NCBI GenBank assembly: GCA_949130485.1
Contig: OX422184.1
Span: 5,560,655-5,624,654, forward strand
Reading direction: 5' to 3'
Length of the DNA: 64,000 nt
Source: Agelas oroides
Taxonomy: Eukaryota; Porifera; Demospongiae; Agelasida; Agelasidae
Below are positions 53,329 to 63,464 of the stretch, in pieces (position 1 is the stretch's first letter; each line of letters begins with the position of its first letter). The notes below the pieces were generated by a model. That model worked only from the letters and a program-made list of their open reading frames with translations, ran no database searches and had not been told where the DNA came from. The translations under genes were made by a program, and so were the position numbers.

Positions 53329-53849
53329 AGTTAAATACATTAGACCGTACAGCACAGTGGCCGTCTGAAGCGGCTCGTTGGCTGGGGGTTATAGTTAGGG
53401 TTAGGGCTAAGGCCAGGGAATACACTACTTTTTTTTTCTGTGGTCTTACAAAATATCTTTGCTTCGGTATAGCCTCTTATGGATATTTCGTAAGATGACG
53501 TAAACGGTTTCAAACCGGGTGAACTTAGTCTCTCCCTAACGATATTGCACTCCCGCCATGTAATAACATATACTTATGACTGCATGATGTCATTTCCTGC
53601 ACTTGAAGTGTTTTCATGTGCACATGGTTTCTTTGGCATATAGGACTGCAAACTTGGTAATATCGGGAGACGGCAACGGTACTAATTACTAATTTCCTCA
53701 CCAAGTCCCGCATATACTGCTTCATCCTAGCACTTTCACTATTAGTGTAGCATTTACAGTATACCAGTGTTGGTGAAATTCGTGGCTAGCTAGCTAGCTA
53801 TATTGTAAGTGTGGATCAGTAGCCGTAAACTGCATAGCTAAAGACAGCC

Positions 53850-55733
53850 ATGAAAGCAAGTTGGTGTTTCTTGGTCGTTCTGCTGCTCAGTTTCACCGAG
53901 CAGACTACTGCCCAACGTGACGTCTGCCCTCCCTGGTTTGTTCCCGACAACAGATCCTGCACTGGTTGCTCTTGCAACAGTCCTGTTGCAGAGGTCAAGT
54001 GTGGTATGAACTTCACATTACTGCGTTTTGGCTACTGTATGTCCTATAACATTTCAACTGAAACGACGGAACACGTTCCTTCTCCATACATCGCGCGCTA
54101 CAATACTAATTTTATTGATACCGTCGATGCCTTCTATCTTCGGCTGCCAGGTAATGTGTCTTTACTCAATGAGTTCATGTGTGGGCCACTAAATCGAGAA
54201 GGTGAACTGTGTGGGAAGTGTAAAGATGGCTATGGCACTGCAATCTACTCTTACACTCTGGAATGCAGCAAGTGCTGGGGGCATGGTTATGGTTGGGTCT
54301 TGTACTTTTTCCTGGAGCTTTTCCCAATCACAGTTATGTACTTTCTGGTGGTGATCTTCCACATAAGAGCCACCTCTTCCCCGTTGAGTGCCTTTGTGTT
54401 CATGAGTCAGGTTGTAGTGTACACAATACGACTGAATGTACCCTTACACATTTATATTGAGAACAATGTAGCAGGATTTTCTTATGTGGTACTGCAAGTG
54501 CTACTAGTACTGTGTGGTATATGGAGCTTAGACTTTTTTCGTTCTGTTATTCCACCATTTTGTGTAAGTAGCAATATCAAGACTGTTCATGCTCTCACAC
54601 TTGAGTATCTAGTGGGATTTTACCCTGTATTTCTCATTTTAATCACTTACGCATGTATGAAACTCCATGACAACAACTTCAGGCCAGTTGTTTGGCTATG
54701 GAGGCCATTTCACAAGCATTTTGTTCATTTTAGGAGGAGATGGGACTCCAAAGCATCAATAGTAAATGCTTTCACAACATTTCTGCTTCTCTCTTATTCA
54801 AAGATTTTGTTTGTAACCTTCACACTGTTGTACACCTTTGACATCCATAATCATGCTCAGACTGGTGAGGTTACTCAAGGAAGGTGTGTTTTGTACTATG
54901 ACACAACAGTAGAGTGCCATACTCGTGAGTATTTCACATTTGCAGCTATAGCTGGTTGTGTATCGTTGTTATTCATTATCTTGCCAACAGTTCTTCTCAT
55001 TTTGTACCCCACAAGACTGTTCAGAAGGTGTGTCTCATGTTGTGGATTTCGCAGGTGGCATGCTCTTCACATGTTTGTGGAATCATTTCAGGGACAGTAC
55101 AAGGATGGAACTAATGGGACTTTTGACTTTAGGATGTTTTCTGTTTCATTCCTCATCCTCAGGATATTGATATTGGTTTCATTTCTGCCTAACATTGTCA
55201 CAGTTTGGCCTTCATCTGGACTACGATGTGCATTCTATATAAGTGCTTTGTTCTTCTATTCTATTACAAGGCCATACAGATCAAACATTTGCAACAATGT
55301 TGATGTTTTGACACTGTTTTTGTTGGCAATAATGTCACTCGCATTCCTCTATGCAACATTCCATCCTGAAACGAAAACCAGCCCACACTTTACCCTGACA
55401 GCAACACTACTTTTACTGAGTGTTCCACACTTGGTTCTGATATTCTATATAATGGCAAAGAAAGTAGGCATCATTCCACATCTGAAAAGAGTATACAAAA
55501 TGTTGAAAAGATACATGCTGCCTACTGGACATGGAAGTCAAGCTGAAACAAATTTGGAGGATGAGTCTGATACTAGCTCCCTGCCAGACAGGCTGATAAA
55601 CCCAGAAGAATACGAGCCAGTACTACCCATCACAGAAGAACGCACAGCTGCTGGGTTTACTAAAAACAAAGAACCAGTCACTGAAGGCCCAAGAACACTG
55701 ACTCCTGTGTACACTTACAGCTCCATTAACTAG
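53850..55733 (+). CDS. Intronless Cys-rich multi-pass membrane protein (uncharacterised family)
   Basis: 627 residues in a single exon. Signal peptide at 1-21; extracellular Cys-rich, N-glycosylation-rich region at about 22-140 with the motif CGPLNREGELCGKCKDGYG (111-129). About nine hydrophobic segments follow (near 148-172, 179-195, 209-230, 252-271, 306-330, 361-386, 428-448, 458-471, 485-504, 517-536), then an acidic, Ser/Thr-rich cytoplasmic tail (about 550-627). Before a late helix is GQYKDGTNGTFDFRMFS. Proteins with this CG-x(n)-LCGKC motif plus many helices occur as multi-copy, mostly unannotated genes in sponges and some other invertebrates; I know of no established function. The topology suggests a receptor or channel-like protein. 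The lack of introns is in contrast to every other gene here and suggests origin by retroposition followed by expansion. Start ATG is the first in frame. Confidence 0.8.
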   Translation: MKASWCFLVVLLLSFTEQTTAQRDVCPPWFVPDNRSCTGCSCNSPVAEVKCGMNFTLLRFGYCMSYNISTETTEHVPSPYIARYNTNFIDTVDAFYLRLPGNVSLLNEFMCGPLNREGELCGKCKDGYGTAIYSYTLECSKCWGHGYGWVLYFFLELFPITVMYFLVVIFHIRATSSPLSAFVFMSQVVVYTIRLNVPLHIYIENNVAGFSYVVLQVLLVLCGIWSLDFFRSVIPPFCVSSNIKTVHALTLEYLVGFYPVFLILITYACMKLHDNNFRPVVWLWRPFHKHFVHFRRRWDSKASIVNAFTTFLLLSYSKILFVTFTLLYTFDIHNHAQTGEVTQGRCVLYYDTTVECHTREYFTFAAIAGCVSLLFIILPTVLLILYPTRLFRRCVSCCGFRRWHALHMFVESFQGQYKDGTNGTFDFRMFSVSFLILRILILVSFLPNIVTVWPSSGLRCAFYISALFFYSITRPYRSNICNNVDVLTLFLLAIMSLAFLYATFHPETKTSPHFTLTATLLLLSVPHLVLIFYIMAKKVGIIPHLKRVYKMLKRYMLPTGHGSQAETNLEDESDTSSLPDRLINPEEYEPVLPITEERTAAGFTKNKEPVTEGPRTLTPVYTYSSIN

Positions 55734-57075
55734 TATTCATATATATACCACTGTAGTCATTGTTCGTATGATATATTGTTAGGTTATTTCACTAGCACAA
55801 GTGTGACACATCAGAAGTCTAAGAAATGCATTTTATTATGCAGTCTTTTGCTTAGAACCTTAAATTTCTGCATGGCATTTCAGCCAGGGCCAGATGTACA
55901 CAATCATAGCATCACATACCTCTTCTGGTGATGCTAATTATGAGAACAAATGCACCATTCTTCTGATCAGTTCAGTTGCATGTGTGTGACTCCTGATGAA
56001 GTCAGAGCAATGCCTCAGGAACAAGTCTTCTAAAAAAAACCTAAATATCTGTGTAATCACTCAATCAACATTACTGGAAGAGGTTCATGATGCTATGATA
56101 TGCATGCTGTATGTAGTATCTTTTGTGTAGTCGTCTAGTTAAAAGTGAAGCCAAAAGCAGTATTTTCCTTTTTATGAATGTGGCAAGTTATTAATAACAT
56201 GCCTGATTGGTATTAATAGTTTGTTGACATGAAATAGCCTTGTTCCCATACTTACACTCGTGATATTTATACTGCATGCAAGGGACAAAAATGAAAAAGC
56301 CGAGGGGTGACCTATAGGACCAGGCTAATGCATGCACGTATGGGAAATAACTTGAGCACCCACAAAGACATCCCCTGGTGTTCTATGCAGCTATAAAACT
56401 GTCCATAATGACTAATGAATCCTTTTCAGTTGTACTCTTAGCACACATACAGTGATACAGCTGGCTATAATAGGCTCATGTATGTCCTGGGTGTGGTATA
56501 CAGTCACATAAGTGCTGTTAATATTTGGACACACAGCAGTATATAGGCTACCAACATTCTGGTTACCTAGCAGTGTCTGTCATGTTGTTTACCACAATAT
56601 CCGTGAAATTGAAAGACAAACACAACAACATTTTGTGGGAATTTACCTTTTGCTGCATATATAGTCAATTATATTTCAATTGTAGGTCATACTGAAGCCT
56701 AAAGGCTACGTATTAATTTAGGAAGAATACATACTTTGATTCTTGCGGCCAAGGTGTGTTTCCAGGAATTTGTGGCCATGGAACAGCATTGGATTATGAC
56801 AAGTTGCCACACACACACACACACACACAAACTGGGGGTTCTCAAGAAACATGAACAATGCAAGTTTAACAGGTTCACTGCCTACTGCAGAAATGCTTAC
56901 AATCTATGCTTTACATGGCACTGTGCACACATTTCAGAATGCCATCTTAAACTGCATGACATCTTTACAGCAATAAATGGCTGCACAATACTCAGATATG
57001 TGAACGTATAGATCAATCAGACAAAAAGAATAAATGAACTAAATAAAACAAGCACTACTGCAGGATACACACTGA
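55734..57075. other. Spacer between convergent gene ends, no gene seen
   Basis: Holds the 3' flanks of the membrane-protein gene (plus) and of APH-1 (minus). A short (CA)n run lies at about 56810-56830. No additional exon was recognised. Confidence 0.5.
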
Positions 57076-60000
57076 TTATCGTAGGAAGAAATGTTTAAAG
57101 TTTTTCGGCTTTGCTCCAACAATGTACACTGCATAGCTGGACAAGAACATGAAGATAATGTGTGATGCCACAAGAAAGTACACGGGTGAATGTGCGATAT
57201 TCAGCAGTGACTGCAAAGAGAGAAACAGAATACTTTACTTATAATTATACTAGGGATTGCACACATATATATACATAGTGTGGCCGACTTGGGTCCACCA
57301 AAGTCAGGCTTCTTGGCAGAAGTACCACCAAAATCCGTAATTATTACAAAAACGCCATAATAGCATCCCTATCCTGTCACAGTCAAGTGCGGGCACATTG
57401 TAGTGTGAAATACTTGACCTGCACATGCACATGTACGTGCGTGTGGGTACATGTAGTTCAGACTTTAAATCCAAAAAGCCTTAGAGGCTAAAATGAACTG
57501 CTTTTCCCATCCTGTCCACAACAGTTGAGACTTTCGATGGTGACTCTCAACTATGACAGGGTGGGAATGCTCTTCAGTTTCGCCTCTTGATACTTTTAAG
57601 TCTTGGTTTCACTCATGTCTAAGTTTGCCATCAAAATCCTCTGTCCACTTAGGATTGTCCTACCTGTCCTATGGACATCCATGGGACATCCATTGGACAT
57701 CCCAATCACTTGACCAGAACATGTATAGCCTCGTACCCAGGCTCCTCCCCATGCCCGCTTTTCGGCATGGGGAGGAGCCTGGGTACGAGGCTAAACATGT
57801 ATAGGTTGTTCAGAATTTAGGACTATAAATTAACATGCAGAGCTATTAGCATTTTTATGAAACTAACAACGCTGTCAAAGACCTACATGTGTAAAATGAA
57901 CTGCCTATAATAGTATTCCCATCCTGTTACAGTGTAGAGTAAGCATTTTTTTTTACAAAACTAACATAAAATTTGCTGGATTCAGAACACTATGTTTCTG
58001 CACATACTGTAGTCTCGTGAAAGAGCGCCCATGGGCAGAGAGCACCTTACAAGTCTGCCAAAGAGGGGGGGGGGGGGGGGGGTGGGCGCTCTTTCAAGTG
58101 TTTTTGCAATATAACCACGAAAAAGCACCCATGTCACGTTTTGCAGTGACTCGATGCACCAAACCAAAATAATTGGACAAAACAATGCCAGCAGCTTTGA
58201 AGTCAAGTCCTGGTGGCACACAACACTCAGAACGGCATTATATCTCCATGAGCATGCGCCCAGTGCACATTAGCTACATCTGTCTATACAAAGCAACCTT
58301 GTAATAAGGCCACACAAAGTTAATTTCCTGTTTCTGGTCTGCATGCGGGTCAATTTTCTCTGAGGTACTTGACTTACTTAATCAGATGTACAGCAGATTG
58401 CAAAAGTCTTGCAACAAGCAAGCTGATGTTGGAAAAACCACAATTAATTTATCATCCATGAATCTAATTATTTTTACCGCGCCACTTCCAGACATACGTA
58501 GTACTGGGAATCTAGCTGTGACAGTTTTACTCGATCCACGTAGCTAACGATGCAACAAAGGCACTTATACCCTGGACCAGCTCCTCCAGCGGCTTACTAT
58601 GGCTCAATGTACTATTTTGGGCCGGCAACTTCTAGCCCCCACCTTGAATTGGACCATCCAAGCACTTCAGGTATTTAATACAGTACTCTAGCTAGTTGTG
58701 GTTACTTCTCTCATACAAAAAGCTCTGTTTCATTCCTGTAGTGAGGAGGTATGGTGATAAGCATGGCATATACGTGTATACATGTACACACTACAGTGAG
58801 CATTATTTAGGATTGTTGGTTATTCTATTTAGAGCCGGTCATGATGCTCATCTTCCTTTTTTTAGGGACAGTTGGTGAGACAAGAAAGTACAACTATGTA
58901 GTACGAATAATAAACCCTACTCGGAAGAGTCTATTTTCTGTTCGGAATTGGCATCATGTCAATGAAAAGTTTTCATCACCTGATGTTCTCAAGATGAACT
59001 TTTCATCACCTGATGTTCTCAAGATGAACTTTTCATCACCTGATGTTCTCAAGATGAACTTTTCATCACCTGATGTTCTCAAGATGAACTTTTCATCACC
59101 TGATGTTCTCAAGATGAAACTGATGGAAACTTTTGCAGACCAAGTCCCCGATACCAGTAGTGGTTTCAGTGTGGGTTATTATGAAAAACCAGGAAATGCA
59201 AAGCGTTGGATAGAATCCTCTGATGACTTGGAAGCCATGTACGCCGTATACCCACATGATAACACTATTACACTGTGGTGTGATGGTAAGGATGCTAATG
59301 CTAATACATGTGGTGCTGCAAAGTCTCAGACTAAGCGCACAAACAGTGTGGATGAAGACCCACCTGTTAGCAAGCGGGCAAAGAAGGAACAGGATATTGA
59401 GGAAGCCTTCAAGATTTTACAGGAGAACCATAGTGATGAATACAGTACTCCACAACTTCATCTCTGGGCTAGAATGTATGGGAATGGTTTGCATGATGAT
59501 TTAGACAAACCTCCCAACGTCCCAGCCATCACTGGACAGCCCATAAAGAAGAAGAAGGAAGCAAAGTATGAACCACTTACTGAAGCTCTCGCTGGTGCTG
59601 CAACAGCCATAACTAAAATACTAGTGACTGGTTCAAATGCATCTCCCACCCGCAATGTAGGTTCAGACCCCAAAAAGGCACTTGGAATTTCCCCTGCAAG
59701 TAAAGCTAATTTGAGTGGACAATATCTACAGCAGCTTAGCACACTGCAACAACTAAGAGAAAACTCTGTGCTTTCTGAGGAAGAGTTTTCAGAGCAAAAG
59801 TACCTCCTTTTGCGTAATCTGAGAGGACTCAATGCATCTTAGTATGTTTACAAAACTACACAAACTATGGAATACAAATTACATCATACAGTGTATCAGC
59901 TACTATATTTATCACATATATCCAGCATGTTTTATCCATCCAATACAATCATCTTTTGTTATAGATGCAAATCCAGCTAATATAAAATCTTCCAATTCAC

Positions 60001-62436
60001 GGTCAGGTACAGCCTGGATGGCAGCTTCATTAGCTTTCAAGTACACCTTGATTTTTGAAAATCCCTCCTCCATTGGATTAAGATCAGGTGAGTAGGGTGG
60101 TAAAAAGTGAACTAGGGCTCCAACACTTTGAATAATCTGTACTATGTGATCGACATGATGTATAGATGCATTATCTAGTATAACAACACTGTTTGGATTT
60201 GTTCCATTAAAGGGCATAAGGCGTGGAACTAGGCACTTGTCTACAAAATCTTCAAATTTTTCAGCATCTACATTTTGTGATGTTATGTAGCTGTCTTGAA
60301 TTCCTTCAACAGTGAGAATCCAAATCGCTGAATACCTGACACCACGCACAAGTAGAGAGGTAGATGGTGCACGCTTTCCAACTAAACTATAGCCAAATTT
60401 ACGTAATGAACTGCGTCTATCACATCCGGTTTCATCAAGAAACACTAACATTTCTGGGCTATAAACAGAGCAATCTGATACAAACTCGGATCGCAGCTCT
60501 GCACTTCGCTGTAGTGCTACTTGTTGCAGTTTTTTCCTTGAGAAGTTGTTCTTTTTCAAAAACCTGCATACAGTAGCTTCATCCACCTCAGTACCAGTGA
60601 CCTGCTTCATGTCATGCACTATCTCTCGCAGATAAATAGAAGGCCTTGTTAAGATATTTTCCAGTATCACAAATTCATCATATGCTGTCAATGCTGTAGG
60701 CCTCCCACTTTTTGGATGCTCATCTACATCTCCCGTTTGGTAGAACCTGCTTACTACTCTGCTGACTGTAGAGGCATCTACATTCAGATTTTCACCTACT
60801 TGCCTGCATGTCAGACCTAAGAGTTCCTTCTGGTACACCATACGCCATCGCAGGTCACTGGAATACGCTGAGGTGCGGTGAGGCTCTGCGGAGCTTCCAG
60901 ACGCCCGTGGCCATTGCTAAATGTAATAATCATATTCATACAGGAAGTCATTATTCAATTGTGGGTTTGTTGAACAACTTTCCATGTTGCAAGACTTCTG
61001 TACACAATTGTCTGCATTTTGCAGTCTTGTCCCCAGACCTCACCCTCAACGATGCATTTTGCTGTTTGTACACCTTTTTCTTTCCACTTTGGTTTCCAAA
61101 AAATAAAAATAAAAAATAAAAAGCCTGGTGGCCTGGTTATTTTTAAGTGACTTGTAGGACCAGAAACAGGAAATTAACTTTGTGTGGCCTAATCTTCCAT
61201 GAAGTATAACACAAAGTTGTTTTTTTTTGCCTCAGATATACATACAGCTCAAGGCTGTACTTCTCCTACTCCATGAGAACACTCTATAAGCCACATGATG
61301 CTCGCTCTGGGGGTGGGCGCTCATTCGAGTAAACTTTGACCCTATATGGGAAATGAGGCCAAAAGTAGAGGGTGGGTGTTCTTTCAAGGGTGGGCGCTCT
61401 TTCGTGAGACTACCGTACAACTAGCGACTACAAAATGGAACAGCCCCCCAGTGGTCGAAACAGGACGTGGAAGACCTAGAAATGACACTACATGCACCTA
61501 TACTCACTAACACACTCACTGCACCCAGTCAACCACAATCCTTATTAAATTTGTACTACTTGTGAGCGGCCTGCCGTCGTCGGTAGATCAAAGCACAAAC
61601 CAGTGCCCGCATGCTTCAACTTCAGCTGTCTTCCCTCCGGGTCCCCGATGCCACACTCTGACAGTAGCCCTCCACTGGCCTTCACATGCTTCACGATATA
61701 GATCTTCGCGAAATATTTGAATGCGCTCATTTAAAATTTCCGGTAAGTGGTCAGTCCAAGCAAGCATAGATACACACACGCGTGCACAATGCAGTCATGT
61801 ATCATTTTCCTTACGATGGCAGAGAGATAACCGAAGCACATACACAAACACTGGTGTTAAATGTGCATTTTGTACTTCATCCCCAACCTGCTCAACAAAT
61901 ACGGTTTTAAACTCACCAAGCCAGCCACCAACATGTGTGAGAAGAAAGTCACGAAAATCTGTATCCACCCCCTCAGCCCTCGTTGCTCCCAGCCGTCAAA
62001 CCACAACACACCCCAGCAAATGTGCAGGAGAATCAGAACGTTGGTAGCAAATGCTGAAAGAGGAGAGAGGGGCAACAATAGCTATACATGTACATGGAAG
62101 GATGGATGGTACACCGAAAAATTTGGTCCGAGGACGAAAATTGCCCCCCCCAAATCATAATCTCCTAAAAAGTTCCCCACACCTATCAATTGCCTCTAAA
62201 CTACATGTACGTGCAGGCATGGTACCAATGGTGTCCACCTTACATAGGTGTGGGTTCCCAAATGATAATTTCCTAAAAAGTTCCCCTGTACTGTATGTAC
62301 AAATGTACCATACCTGAGGTAAGCACAAAGAACTGTGAGCCTCCATTGACTCCCACAATTCCAGGACCTCCACCCTCCTTCAGCACATTGGAGAAGGCCA
62401 CAACCCCAGCAATCACTCCAAAACCCATGCCACCCA
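57076..62436 (-). CDS. APH1: APH-1, gamma-secretase subunit (last three exons)
   Basis: Exons 62314-62436, 61917-62053 and 57076-57210 (stop) join in phase. The first two give GGMGFGVIAGVVAF (GxxxG-type helix motif), GPGIVGVNGGSQFFVLTSA, FATNVLILLHICWGVLWFD and FFSHMLVAGL. This matches APH-1 in order, including the two conserved intramembrane histidines (in LLHICWG and FSHML). APH-1 is the multi-pass scaffold of the gamma-secretase complex, with presenilin, nicastrin and PEN-2, that cleaves Notch and other type I membrane proteins. The last exon supplies the final helix (FLVASHIIFMFLSSYAVY) and a short basic tail; it is less conserved and its assignment rests on phase and position. Upstream exons (N-terminal four helices) lie beyond 64000. 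The 4.7-kb last intron hosts a complete transposon. Confidence 0.85.
57726..57793. mobile_element. 68-bp hairpin of the TAGCCTCG foldback family
   Basis: TAGCCTCGTACCCAGGCTCC and inverse meet in an almost perfect hairpin (the centre is GCCCGCTTTTCGGC). AACATGTATA occurs on both sides, a 9-10 bp target duplication. Located in the last intron of APH-1. Confidence 0.82.
58550..59842 (+). CDS. Transposon accessory protein: PB1-like, SAP-like and SHOCT-like segments
   Basis: Two exons, 58550-58670 and 58866-59842, joined in phase (G|GG), give 365 residues. The frame that extends upstream of 58866 within the intron is an artefact. Residues 1-40 are Pro/Tyr-rich. Residues about 45-170 look like a PB1/ubiquitin-like fold: KYNYVVRIIN at the start, GFSVGYYEKPGNAKRWI, and TLWCDG at the end. 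They are interrupted by five 10-residue repeats SSPDVLKMNF (30-bp tandem repeat, 58968-59117). Then a basic nuclear-localisation-like KRAKKE, a helical STPQLHLWARMYGNG segment resembling SAP-type motifs, and a C-terminal SHOCT-like LQQLRENSVLSEEEFSEQK. Function unknown. By position inside the inverted repeats it belongs to the transposon and may assist the transposase or bind DNA. Confidence 0.72.
58968..59117 (+). repeat. 30-bp in-frame tandem repeat, five copies
   Basis: Five identical or near-identical units of TCATCACCTGATGTTCTCAA plus AGATGAACTT inside the second exon of the accessory gene add a 10-residue repeat within the predicted PB1-like domain. Confidence 0.97.
59912..60841 (-). 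CDS. Tc1/IS630-family DDE transposase (DD34E)
   Basis: 309 residues from ATG 60841. Residues about 8-50 form an HTH (TCRQVGENLNVDASTVSRVV) ending in the GRP linker, and about 50-115 a second winged helix (TVCRFLKKNNFSRKKL). Catalytic residues are D136 in FLDETGCDRR, D223 in VILDNASIHH, and E258 in PDLNPMEE, giving DD34E spacing. It cuts and pastes the element via the inverted repeats at 58007 and 61415. The typical sequence DLRWRM continues five codons upstream of ATG 60841 in the same frame without another ATG before a stop, so the true start may lie in an upstream exon or at a non-ATG codon. The catalytic domain is intact. Confidence 0.9.
   Translation of the reverse strand: MVYQKELLGLTCRQVGENLNVDASTVSRVVSRFYQTGDVDEHPKSGRPTALTAYDEFVILENILTRPSIYLREIVHDMKQVTGTEVDEATVCRFLKKNNFSRKKLQQVALQRSAELRSEFVSDCSVYSPEMLVFLDETGCDRRSSLRKFGYSLVGKRAPSTSLLVRGVRYSAIWILTVEGIQDSYITSQNVDAEKFEDFVDKCLVPRLMPFNGTNPNSVVILDNASIHHVDHIVQIIQSVGALVHFLPPYSPDLNPMEEGFSKIKVYLKANEAAIQAVPDRELEDFILAGFASITKDDCIGWIKHAGYM
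61416..61916. other. Rest of the APH-1 last intron; unassigned minus frame
   Basis: A minus-strand frame at 61588-61779 (RIQIFREDLYREACEGQWRA...) has protein-like composition but was not recognised and does not continue the APH-1 phase. It overlaps another open frame. It may be a decayed exon of another transposon. Confidence 0.25.
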
Positions 62437-62710
62437 CTGCATGAGAGGAGAAAAGGAGCATCACATAACACTGAGCAGAAAACAAGCTTAAATCACATCG
62501 GGTTAATTACATTCATAGTACAATATCAGAGTAACCGAGAGTTCATAATACAGTATACCATACATTGGTGTGTGAATAAATGTATTTACTCCCTGCTATG
62601 GTTCCAGAGGAGGCTCTTAATGAACATTAACTATGATAATACTGTAGCTAGTATAGTTACAATATAAAATGCGTATATAAAAGGTAGTATTATTTTGAAA
62701 TACTACACTT

Positions 62711-62789
62711 ATTGACCAATCAGATTAGTATTACACTTTTTTTAACAGTAAAGTATGAAAAACGTGTAATACCAATCTGATTGGTCAAT
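62711..62789. mobile_element. 79-bp hairpin element
   Basis: ATTGACCAATCAGATTAGTA then TTACACTTTTT is mirrored by AACGTGTAAT then ACCAATCTGATTGGTCAAT. A partial relative (CTGATTGGTCAATAAG) is at about 38513. Confidence 0.75.
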
Positions 62790-63318
62790 GCGAAGAGACG
62801 CATACGTGGTTGCTACAGGAACGCTGCGGGGACGCAGCCGTTCATTTTTCAAATTTGGGTGGAGTAAAAGGCGGAGCTCTCTTTTTCGGACTACAATGCG
62901 AATAGCTGCATGCTGTAACAGCGCTTTACTGTTAGCAGAAAAGTAGAATTATCGAGCGAAAGTGTTTCAGAAGTCGTGTCGACGTTGAAGAGTATAGGCA
63001 GTAGCGAAAACGGCCCTGACGAGTATGTTTGCAAAACTACAGAAGCTCGGCACGGGTTGGCAAGCGCTGTATGGTTGCTGCGTTCGGCTTGTACTTGCGT
63101 GTTTAGCCCCATATTCAGGTTTTATCGCCACAGCGTTTGCTGCTAGCGGTACCACGAAGGTTATTAGGTGCTACAGACGGCAAACACTAGCGTGAGAAAG
63201 CTTGGTTACGAGGCTAATAACTTTCGAGTGTCTTGTCACGGAAGCTCAGTAGCAGTGCATGGCTTCTAGGGACCGTTTTGATGGCAGCTGAATGTGGATT
63301 ATAAAGCTATAGTATTAA

Positions 63319-63464
63319 TATGTGATAGCATGGTTTGCTGTGGTATTTAGGATTAATAGCACTCGTAATGCAGTAAATTGTACTCGGCTACGCCTCGTAC
63401 AATTATTTCTGCATTACTCGTGCTATTAATCCCAAATACCACAGCAAACCATGCTATTACATAT
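63319..63464. mobile_element. 146-bp foldback element
   Basis: ATAGCATGGTTTGCTGTGGT at the left mirrored by ACCACAGCAAACCATGCTAT at the right, with a further TATGTG/TACATA extension. The arms are about 60 bp with a centre near GGCTACGCC. No open frame. Confidence 0.75.

Larger units (their letters stand above)
58007..61415. mobile_element. Two-ORF Tc1/IS630-type DNA transposon, apparently complete
   Basis: Terminal inverted repeats of about 25 bp (left TGTAGTCTCGTGAAAGAGCG, right CGCTCTTTCGTGAGACTACC) are flanked by TA (58005-58006, 61416-61417), the target duplication of Tc1/mariner/IS630 elements. Subterminal copies of GGTGGGCGCTCTTTC recur just inside both ends (58083, 61313, 61388). It carries two convergent genes: an accessory protein (58550-59842, plus) and a DD34E transposase (59912-60841, minus), with 69 bp between their stops. 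The element lies entirely inside the APH-1 intron. Both genes are open, so the insertion may be recent. Confidence 0.85.

Noticed and set aside
58841-58865. Unspliced 333-codon start of the accessory gene at 58841
   Set aside because: The first codons are intron sequence ending in a polypyrimidine tract and TTTAG; joining to the exon at 58550-58670 keeps phase and gives a better N-terminus.
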